Source: Phycisphaeraceae bacterium (GTDB lineage: Bacteria; Planctomycetota; Phycisphaerae; Phycisphaerales; UBA1924). Taken from it: 64,000 nucleotides of DNA. Made by a program: the position numbers and the translations under genes. Of the stretch, positions 53,074-60,285 are shown in pieces. The stretch covers positions 1-64,000 of the forward strand of contig JAHBXK010000004.1 of NCBI GenBank assembly GCA_019636535.1, written 5' to 3'. The number at the start of each line of letters is the position of its first letter. Position 1 is the stretch's first letter. The notes beneath the pieces were generated by a model. The model saw nothing but the letters and a program-made list of their open reading frames with translations. It did not search any database and was not told where the DNA came from.

Positions 53074-53763
53074 TCACGAGCGGATGGCGCCGCGAGCGGC
53101 CAGCAACTCCAAACACGCGTCCACGCAGTCCTGCACGCTCATGGTCGCGGGCTTGAGGACCAGTTCCGGCTTGGTGGGTGCTTCGTAGGGGTCGTCGATG
53201 CCGGTGAAGCCCTTGAGTTGGCCGGCGCGGGCCTTCTTGTAGAGGCCCTTGGGGTCGCGCTCTTCGCAGACCTCGATCGGGCAGTCCACGAAGACCTCGA
53301 GGAAGGGGATTCCGCCGGCCTGGTCCTGCTCGTGCAGCGTGCGGCAGAGGTCGCGGTCGGCGCGGTAGGGGCTGATGAAACTGGTCAGCGCGATGCAGCC
53401 GGAATCCGCGAAGAGCTTGGCAACCTCGCCGATGCGGCGGATGTTCTCGGCGCGGTCCTCGGCTGAGAAGCCGAGGTTCTTGTTGAGGCCCATGCGGATG
53501 TTGTCGCCGTCGAGGCGGTAGCAGTGGACGCCGCGGTTGACGAGCACCTGCTCGAGGGCGCAGGCGATGGTGCTCTTGCCGCTGGCCGAGAGGCCGGTGA
53601 ACCAGAGCGTGGCGCCCGTGGCGTTGAGCGCCTTGAAGCGCTCGGAACGGCTGATGTTGCCGTCGTGCCAGGTGACGTTGGTGGCCTTGTTGACGGTGTG
53701 CTCGTTGCCCACGGCGGGACTCACAGAAACGGGCGATCGGGACGGGGTGGTGGTGTTGGTCAT
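53074..53763 (-). CDS. cysC: Adenylylsulfate kinase
   Basis: CysC phosphorylates APS to PAPS with [22 protein letters not shown] is the P-loop (about residue 60). [20 protein letters not shown] and [17 protein letters not shown], then [20 protein letters not shown] are the family motifs. 229 residues from ATG 53763, with a hydrophilic N-terminus of about 40. Immediately upstream of cysQ. Confidence 0.95.
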   Translation of the reverse strand: MTNTTTPSRSPVSVSPAVGNEHTVNKATNVTWHDGNISRSERFKALNATGATLWFTGLSASGKSTIACALEQVLVNRGVHCYRLDGDNIRMGLNKNLGFSAEDRAENIRRIGEVAKLFADSGCIALTSFISPYRADRDLCRTLHEQDQAGGIPFLEVFVDCPIEVCEERDPKGLYKKARAGQLKGFTGIDDPYEAPTKPELVLKPATMSVQDCVDACLELLAARGAIRS

Positions 53764-53872
53764 AAGCGGGGATGATAGGAACACGCCCGAATATGGGGGC
53801 GATTGAGCCGGTGTACGTCCTGAACTGTCGGCCGATGGCCCGCGCGATGATGCGCGTGAGGCTGAGGAATGC

Positions 53873-54718
53873 TCAGGCGGCTTCGGAACGGCTGGCCGGG
53901 GGCTTTGGGGAGTTCCCGGCCTCGGCGGCCTCGCGGGCCATGACGCGTTTCTTGATGCGCTGGTAGCGCCAGTTGAGCAGCGCGATGATGGCGATGACCG
54001 CGGCGATGCCGGAAAGGGCGAAGAAGGGGTTGGTTCGGTCGATGTGCTTGACGACGAGGTTCGCGCCGAGGTAGACGGCCGAACTGCCGAGCACGCTGCC
54101 GAGCGCGATGCCGAGGAAGGTTGCTCGGCGCGTCAGGCCGAGCAGTCGGCCGAAGATCGCGCCGCCGACGCTGCCCGTTGCGGGGAGCGGGGCCATGACG
54201 AACACGACCAGACCCGCGAGGGTGAGCCTGCGCATCCACGGCTGAGTGCGCAGCATGAACTGCCCGTCTTCGACCAGTCTCAGCAGCCGGACGCCGACGA
54301 AGGGGATCTTGAAGAGGAACCCGGCGTGGTAGACGAGCACGCAGGCCACGGCCAAGTCCATATACACGACCATCATCATCAGCTCGACGGTTGTGAAGAA
54401 CTTGGCGGTCTCGCGGAACTCGGGGTCCTCACCGCCGAGGATGACGAACCGTCCGAAGACGAAGAACGCCAGGAGCGCGGTGATCGTGAGGGTCTTGGCA
54501 AAGACCCACCCCTTGAAGACCCACGCGAGCGTCACCAGCGTGATGGATAGCACGGGCGGGCCGAAGAGGGTCAGGAACCAGATCAACGGCGATTTGCGGC
54601 GCAGGTCCTGGATGTACGCGCTCTCGGAGCGCGCCAGCCACGACGCCTGATCGGCGTCGGCGGCGGGCCGAGGCTCGGGCGTGACGGCGGGCTGGGAGTT
54701 GGTCGGTTGGACGGACAT
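53873..54718 (-). CDS. Small multidrug export protein-like membrane protein
   Basis: The sequence [20 protein letters not shown] and the tandem hydrophobic helices (about residues 50-95, 115-140, 175-260) resemble the Sm_multidrug_ex (PF06695) family, whose substrates are unknown. 281 residues. The N-terminus is Pro/Ala-rich and hydrophilic and the C-terminus is basic. It precedes cysC by 110 bases on the same strand, perhaps in one operon. Divergent from sat. Confidence 0.75.
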   Translation of the reverse strand: MSVQPTNSQPAVTPEPRPAADADQASWLARSESAYIQDLRRKSPLIWFLTLFGPPVLSITLVTLAWVFKGWVFAKTLTITALLAFFVFGRFVILGGEDPEFRETAKFFTTVELMMMVVYMDLAVACVLVYHAGFLFKIPFVGVRLLRLVEDGQFMLRTQPWMRRLTLAGLVVFVMAPLPATGSVGGAIFGRLLGLTRRATFLGIALGSVLGSSAVYLGANLVVKHIDRTNPFFALSGIAAVIAIIALLNWRYQRIKKRVMAREAAEAGNSPKPPASRSEAA

Positions 54719-55059
54719 CGCGACGTAGTAGCGGTCTTGCGGCCTGAACACGGGCCGGTGCGTTCGGGGATGAGTGGTGACGTGTGATTCGCTGAATATC
54801 GGCCGGAAGCATGAACCGGTTCGGGAGGTCGTGCACCCAACAACACGCCTTGTCTCACCCCCCTGCCGCACGTTGCCGGCGATGGTACGCCGGTGTGCTG
54901 TCGGGTTTGTGTGCCTCAGCGCTTGTACGCCGCTCAACACTCCTATGCTCGTGCTGATCGTGCCCGGCAGGGTTTCGGCAGGGGGATCGAGCGGGTTGGG
55001 GGGGGCGGGCAATCGAACAGGACGCTCCTGGGAGCGTCCACAATCTCAGGAGTCGATGG
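54719..55059. other. Divergent region between the membrane gene and sat
   Basis: Nothing is coded here. The only structure is the inverted repeat at 55020-55039, near sat. Confidence 0.5.
55020..55039 (+). promoter_or_regulatory. Inverted repeat upstream of sat
   Basis: GGACGCTCC (55020-55028) and GGAGCGTCC (55031-55039) form a nine-base inverted repeat around TG. It lies just before the ribosome site AGGAG (55048). With so small a centre it is more likely a protein operator than an RNA hairpin, although a shorter stem is possible. It may adjust sulfate-activation genes to sulfur supply. Confidence 0.55.
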
Positions 55060-56226
55060 ATGCAGGGTCTGATCGCGCCGCACGGCGGCACGCTGGTGAA
55101 TCGTCTGGCGACGGGAGCGAAGGCTGACAAACTGCGCGCTGAGGCCGCGGGTCTGAAGAAGGTCGCGCTGAGCCCCAAACAGTCTTGCGACCTGGAGATG
55201 ATCACGATCGGGGCCTTCAGCCCGCTCGAGGGGTTCATGGGCAAGGCCGACTTCGAGCGCGTCTGCCGCGAGATGAAACTGGCCGACGGGACGCTCTGGC
55301 CGATCCCGATCCTGCTGGCGATGAAGAAGGAGGCCGCGCCGGCGGTCGGCGAGCGCGTGGCGCTGATGGCGCCGAACGGTGTGCCGCAGGCGGTGATGAC
55401 CGTCACGGAGGTGTTTGCCCATAACAAGGATCTTGAGATCCCCGCCGTGTTCCGCACGAGCGACCCGGCGCACCCCGGCGTGAAGCAGGTGATGGAAGAG
55501 GGCGACGTGTGCGTGGGCGGCCCGGTTGAGTCGCTGGAAGTCTGCGTCGATCCGAAGGGACCGGAGGCGTTTCTTGAGCATCGCCTGACGCCGGCGCAGA
55601 CGCGCGAGCAGTTTGCGCGCAAGGGCTGGAAGACGGTGTGCGCTTTCCAGACGAGAAACCCGATCCACCGCGCGCACGAGTATCTGTGCAAGGTGGCGCA
55701 GGAGATCTGCGACGGCCTGCTGATCCATCCGCTGGTGGGCGAGACCAAGGAAGGGGACATCCCCGCGGCTGTGCGGATGGACTGCTACAAGGTGCTGATC
55801 GAGAAGTATTTCGTGCCGGAGCGGACGATGCTGAGCGTGATGCCCGCGGCGATGCGGTACGCCGGGCCGCGCGAGGCGGTGCTGCACTCGATTGTTCGGA
55901 AGAACTACGGGTGCAACCACTTCATCGTCGGGCGCGACCACGCGGGCGTGGGGAACTACTACGGCACGTACGACGCGCAGACGATCTTCGATGACCTTGC
56001 GCCGGACGCATTGGGCATGACGATCCTGAAGTTCGAGCACTCGGCGTACTCGAAACTGGCGCAGGGGATGGTGACGAGCAAGAGTTTCCCGAAGATCGAG
56101 GGAGACCAGGTGGCGCTGAGCGGCACGAAGGTTCGCGAGATGCTCGCGGCGGGCGAGCGGCCGCCGATGGAGTTCACGCGGCCCGAGGTGGCGGACGTGC
56201 TGATCCGCTGGGCACGGGGCAAGTGA
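55060..56226 (+). CDS. sat: Sulfate adenylyltransferase (ATP sulfurylase)
   Basis: It makes APS from ATP and sulfate. The ATP motif QTRNPIHRAHE is at residue 197, HPLVGETKEGDI and GRDHAGVGNYYGTYDAQ follow, and SGTKVREMLAAGERPP is near the end. It is the single-domain 388-residue type. AGGAG lies seven bases before ATG 55060; a second ATG four bases earlier is out of frame. Divergent from the cysC group, with which it forms the sulfate activation set. Confidence 0.96.
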   Translation: MQGLIAPHGGTLVNRLATGAKADKLRAEAAGLKKVALSPKQSCDLEMITIGAFSPLEGFMGKADFERVCREMKLADGTLWPIPILLAMKKEAAPAVGERVALMAPNGVPQAVMTVTEVFAHNKDLEIPAVFRTSDPAHPGVKQVMEEGDVCVGGPVESLEVCVDPKGPEAFLEHRLTPAQTREQFARKGWKTVCAFQTRNPIHRAHEYLCKVAQEICDGLLIHPLVGETKEGDIPAAVRMDCYKVLIEKYFVPERTMLSVMPAAMRYAGPREAVLHSIVRKNYGCNHFIVGRDHAGVGNYYGTYDAQTIFDDLAPDALGMTILKFEHSAYSKLAQGMVTSKSFPKIEGDQVALSGTKVREMLAAGERPPMEFTRPEVADVLIRWARGK

Positions 56227-56320
56227 ACGGATTGGGAGGAAGAGGCTCGACCGCTGCGTAGGGACGGCAACGCCTTAGCGGGGCCATCCGGTTTGGATTG
56301 CGTGCTCGAGGTCGCGCGCA

Positions 56321-58033
56321 TCACTCGTCGGGAGTTGCAACGGCGTCGAGGCGGATGACCCGCGTGGGGCCGAGTTCCACGCCGCGGGCTCGCAGGCCGG
56401 CGACGTAAGGCAGGTCGACACGCACGGTCGCTCCATCAGACTTGGTGAAGACCAGTCTGCGGACAAGATTCACGCGTCCTTGGCGGTCAACGATGAACGG
56501 AACGACCTGAGACCACGGAGCCGGTGACTCGCCCGGGAAGTACGGCGAGCAGTAAGGGCCCCACAGCATCATTCCATTCTCATCACTCCACTGAAACGCC
56601 TGTGCCGCATCATCTCTGAGCCCGCGGAGATGGACATCGTTCCGTCCGATGGCGGATCGGAACGCAGTCTGGTCGAAGACGTCCGGCGAGAGGTTGTGCG
56701 GGATGGCACCGTCGAAGGTCGCGTGGCCGGTTGCGATCGGTGGCGAGACGACTCTCAATGCGAGGTATCTGGCGTGCTCGGGAGGATCGCGGGTCACGCG
56801 AGCGAGTTGCGTAATCACCGACCGATCGAACGCCCGAGCTCGCACGAACGCCGATTGCCAGCCGACGTGCACAAGCGCTGACCATCCGATCGCTCCGACG
56901 GCGATCACTCCAACGACGGCGGCCACCGCAGCGCGAGCCGGGGCCGAACGCCGGAAGGCCCGAACGAGCGCGTCGATCGCGACGGCGGCCAGAACCGCCA
57001 AGCCCGCGGCGAACGGGTACAACGCCACGGCCACGGGCGCCAGCCACCTGATCGACTCGGCGAAGAGGATCGCGGTCGCGGCGAGCGCGGGGCCGAGCAA
57101 CCACCACGCGCCATGCCACGCCCACAGCCGTTGATACGACGGCGGGTCGCCCGCGGCGTGGGCGAGCACCAAGCCCGACGGCCGTGTGTCGCTCGACGAA
57201 GAAGTGATGCAAGCCCACACCAGCCACGTGATCGCCGCGAGCGCCAGCACGCTCAGCAGCATCATCCCCGTGGGCGTGTTGAGGATCGACCAGCCGAACG
57301 CCGCGGCGCCGACGGAGGCCGCTGCCAGGTCGGTCAGCGTCTCGAAGTCGTCGAAGGCTCGCCACGGCGACGGCGCACTCCCCCACTTGCGCCACACGAC
57401 CCCCGCCGCGAGCGACAGCGCGAAGGCGGTGCTTGCCCGGACCGCGCGGAGCATGACCGGCCGGACGGCGATCGCCGCGATGATGGCCAGCGTGCCCGCG
57501 ACGGCCGCAACCCCGACGAACTGCACGCCGAACCGCCCGAGGACCACACCCATTGCCACCATGGCCGGCCACGCGACGATCGGTGCTCGCGGGTCGGCCC
57601 GGACGATGCGGTGCAGCCCGATCGCCGAAACGCAGACCAAGGTGAGCGAGACGCACGAACGCACGGCCTCTCGGACCGCGTCGTGCCCTGAAATCGGCGC
57701 GTAGACCACCTCGTGGTGCAAGGGGAAGACCAGGAAGAGCACCGCGCCCGCCGCGGCGGGAAACGCGCTCGAAACGGCCGATCGCATCAGGAAGTAGAGC
57801 GAGGCGGTCGCGAGTACGTGCGCTGCGATCGGGATGAACAGACGCGGCTGGTCCCACGCGCTCCGCCCCAGCACGAGCGCGACGAGCGCTGCGGGGAGCA
57901 ACAACGCACCGAGGACTCTGGGCTCGAGCATGCTCCACGGCCGGCGCGCGATCGCGGTCAGCAGCGGCGGCTGAACGTGCGCTTGCGGCGTCGATGCGGC
58001 TGCGTCGGCGGTTGTCGGGTGCGATGTGGTCAT
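56321..58033 (-). CDS. Multi-pass membrane protein, paralogue of the divergent gene
   Basis: No family is named with confidence; the layout (many helices, then a soluble end) suggests a GT-C type glycosyltransferase-like membrane protein. About ten helices occupy residues 40-400 (LYFLMRSAVSSAFPAAAGAV, ILFAESIRWLAPVAVALYPF). The last 170 residues are soluble: ITQLARVTRDPPEHARYLAL and VVPFIVDRQGRVNLVRRLVF. The gene at 58368 has the same pattern (LLAQLRALMPDPPEGATFVP and SIPFVVDASGKARLVRTIEF). I chose ATG 58033 (570 residues). Confidence 0.7.
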   Translation of the reverse strand: MTTSHPTTADAAASTPQAHVQPPLLTAIARRPWSMLEPRVLGALLLPAALVALVLGRSAWDQPRLFIPIAAHVLATASLYFLMRSAVSSAFPAAAGAVLFLVFPLHHEVVYAPISGHDAVREAVRSCVSLTLVCVSAIGLHRIVRADPRAPIVAWPAMVAMGVVLGRFGVQFVGVAAVAGTLAIIAAIAVRPVMLRAVRASTAFALSLAAGVVWRKWGSAPSPWRAFDDFETLTDLAAASVGAAAFGWSILNTPTGMMLLSVLALAAITWLVWACITSSSSDTRPSGLVLAHAAGDPPSYQRLWAWHGAWWLLGPALAATAILFAESIRWLAPVAVALYPFAAGLAVLAAVAIDALVRAFRRSAPARAAVAAVVGVIAVGAIGWSALVHVGWQSAFVRARAFDRSVITQLARVTRDPPEHARYLALRVVSPPIATGHATFDGAIPHNLSPDVFDQTAFRSAIGRNDVHLRGLRDDAAQAFQWSDENGMMLWGPYCSPYFPGESPAPWSQVVPFIVDRQGRVNLVRRLVFTKSDGATVRVDLPYVAGLRARGVELGPTRVIRLDAVATPDE

Positions 58034-58094
58034 GAACGGTGCGACTGCGACGGTGCTCGTCCCGATCTGTTCCCCCCCACCCCCACCCCCACCC

Positions 58095-58126
58095 ACCTAC
58101 CCACCTACCCACCTACCCACCTCCCC
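58095..58126 (+). repeat. 8-base tandem repeat ACCTACCC
   Basis: Three exact units of ACCTACCC are followed by a variant ACCTCCCC, between C-rich runs. It is a simple-sequence tract, likely unstable in length, between the two promoters. Confidence 0.8.
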
Positions 58127-58201
58127 CCCCCACCACCATTTCCCGCAGATCATTGACTCCACATGGGCGCTGCTCCGGAGATCGATCTTGAGCACGGGCC
58201 C

Positions 58202-58241
58202 GATGGTAACGCATCGCGGTTGCAACGACGTTGGGTTACCA
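58202..58241. promoter_or_regulatory. 40-base imperfect dyad in a divergent promoter
   Basis: ATGGTAAC (58202-58209) and GTTACCAT (58234-58241) are exact inverted repeats. They share their centre with the inner palindrome GTTGCAAC (58218-58225). Over 20 bases per arm, 16 are symmetric. The element lies about 125 bases before ATG 58368 and 170 before ATG 58033. It is likely a binding site for a dimeric or tetrameric regulator of both paralogues. Confidence 0.6.
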
Positions 58242-58367
58242 TGCGCGGCCCGCATCGAACTTCGCTCGCGCAGATGCGCCCGGAGCGACTCGCGACGGCA
58301 CCGATCCGATCTGTTCCGCCACTCCACCCAATCTCCAGACTCGCACACGCACGAGCGCTGAACCGAT

Positions 58368-60230
58368 ATGACCACTCGACCGAACCAGGCCGCACCGCGT
58401 GTTCTGCCGCTCGCGCTCGCGGCGGCGTTCCCGCTGCTGGTGTGGTGGTGCGCTTCGTTCTACTTCCTCGGCGATACGGGCAAGTACTCGGACGATTGGT
58501 CGATCAACTACCGGGCATTCGGGTCGCAGGGCTTTGCGCTCGATGGTCACCCGTTCGAGCGGTGGAACTACTTCTGGCGGCCGCTGCACCTGGTGCTGAC
58601 ATGCGGCGGGCAGACGCTCTTCTGGGAGATGGGCTGGGTGCTGCACGCGCTCAACGCGCTGGCGCACGGGGCGGTGGCGTGGCTGGTGTGGCGCTTCGCG
58701 CGGGAGATCGGCGTCGGGCCGCGGTGCGCTGCGGCGTCAGCGCTGCTCGTGCTCGTGCACCCCGCGGTTTACGAGGTCGTCAACTGGACATCAACCATCT
58801 CCACCGCGATCGCGACGGCCGCGCTGATCGGGCTGTGGCGGCGCACGGCGGCGTGGGCCACCAACGCACGGTCGTGGCACGGCTGGCGCAGCGTGTGGTG
58901 GCTCGGCCCCGCGGTGTTCGGCATCGCGTGCTTCTATGAGCAACAGGCCGGGGCGGCGTGCCTCTTGCCGCTGCTCTACTGGACGCTCGGTGAACTCGAC
59001 CCGGATCGGCCCCGGCGGGAGGTGCGCCTTCAGCGCGCAGCGATGATCGGTGTGGGACCGGCCGCGGCGTGCGTGCTTTATGTCGTACTGATGGTCTCGA
59101 CGGCGCCGAGGCACCTGCGCGGCGGTGAAGGGTCGTTCGGCACGCTCGGCGAGATCGCCGTGCGGTTCCGCGACGGTTTGCGCACATGCTCCGAGTGGCT
59201 GTGGGGCGAGCGTGCGTGGTCGTTCGCACGCGGCGGGCTGGAGCAGGGCGGCGCAGCGCTCACGGACGTTGGACCGTTTCAAGGCTGGGCGCCGGGCGTG
59301 TACGGCGGCGTGCTGATGGGCCTGCTCATCGTCGCGGCGTCGGTCTGGTTTGCGGGTTGGTGGCGTGTCCACGCGAGCGAAGAACCGTCCGAGCCCGCCG
59401 ATCGTCGGGTTCGGTACGGGCTTGTTGCGATCGGGATGATCGTGTTCACATCGCTCAGCATCGCGATCTCGCTCCTTCCCTCGGCCGCGGCGACCAAAGT
59501 CCTGCCACAGCCGAGGCTGATGTACTTTCCCGTGGTCTGCCTGGCGGTGGCACTCGGGGCGGTCATCACGGCGGTTGTTCGCGCGATGGGCGCGAGCCGC
59601 TCGGAGGCGGTCGCACACCGGCTTGGGCCGGTGTTGGTCGTCGGTGTGCTGCTCGGGTGTGTTGTTCATGTCGGTGCGCAGGATGCGTTCCGTCGCAGGT
59701 CACGCGCGGACTTCGACCTGCTCGCCCAGTTGCGCGCACTGATGCCCGATCCGCCCGAGGGGGCAACGTTCGTGCCCGTCTCGCTGCAGCACCGGCCCGT
59801 GCGCACTTCGTCGGTGCGGTTCAACACCGCCGCGCCCTCGGCCGCGAACCTGCCGTGGGCCGCGTGGGCGTGGGTTCGTCAGGGGTATCAGCGTCGCGAC
59901 CTGCTGAGCACGAACTTCAGACCCGCGCTGGCGTCGCCGTTCGCGGCGGTGGATGGGAAGGGATTCAGATACGTCTCGCGCTGGGGAGGTGCGCGCGGGG
60001 CGGTTCCAGCCGGAGGCTGGCGCGTGCGCTGGGACGAATCGATCCCGTTCGTTGTGGACGCGTCGGGGAAGGCCCGGCTCGTCCGCACGATCGAGTTCGC
60101 GGGTGTGCCCGGACGGGACAACGAACCGACGCTGCGCATCGAGATCCCGATTGTTGTGAAGGCGATCGAGGGTGGTCGGCTGGATGCCGACCGCGTTGTT
60201 GATCACACCGTGGGGCCGGCGCGCCGGTGA
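58368..60230 (+). CDS. Multi-pass membrane protein, paralogue of the divergent gene
   Basis: The 620-residue protein begins with a short tail and helices from FPLLVWWCASFYFLGD on. The sequence TGKYSDDWSINYRAF places acidic residues after helix 1, as GT-C glycosyltransferases do. About ten further helices reach residue 430. A soluble C-terminal part of about 170 residues has the same motifs as the divergent gene (DPPEGATFVP, PFVVDASGKARLVR). Function is unknown; a role in surface sugar or lipid processing is inferred only. Confidence 0.7.
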   Translation: MTTRPNQAAPRVLPLALAAAFPLLVWWCASFYFLGDTGKYSDDWSINYRAFGSQGFALDGHPFERWNYFWRPLHLVLTCGGQTLFWEMGWVLHALNALAHGAVAWLVWRFAREIGVGPRCAAASALLVLVHPAVYEVVNWTSTISTAIATAALIGLWRRTAAWATNARSWHGWRSVWWLGPAVFGIACFYEQQAGAACLLPLLYWTLGELDPDRPRREVRLQRAAMIGVGPAAACVLYVVLMVSTAPRHLRGGEGSFGTLGEIAVRFRDGLRTCSEWLWGERAWSFARGGLEQGGAALTDVGPFQGWAPGVYGGVLMGLLIVAASVWFAGWWRVHASEEPSEPADRRVRYGLVAIGMIVFTSLSIAISLLPSAAATKVLPQPRLMYFPVVCLAVALGAVITAVVRAMGASRSEAVAHRLGPVLVVGVLLGCVVHVGAQDAFRRRSRADFDLLAQLRALMPDPPEGATFVPVSLQHRPVRTSSVRFNTAAPSAANLPWAAWAWVRQGYQRRDLLSTNFRPALASPFAAVDGKGFRYVSRWGGARGAVPAGGWRVRWDESIPFVVDASGKARLVRTIEFAGVPGRDNEPTLRIEIPIVVKAIEGGRLDADRVVDHTVGPARR

Positions 60231-60285
60231 TCGATCTTCGCCGGATGCACGGCGCTTCGTCTCGTCGCCCGCTGCTTAACCGTCA

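Larger units (their letters stand above)
58034..58367. other. Divergent region between the paralogous membrane genes
   Basis: No gene is supported. It holds an ACCTACCC minisatellite (58095-58126) and a 40-base dyad (58202-58241). Confidence 0.6.
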
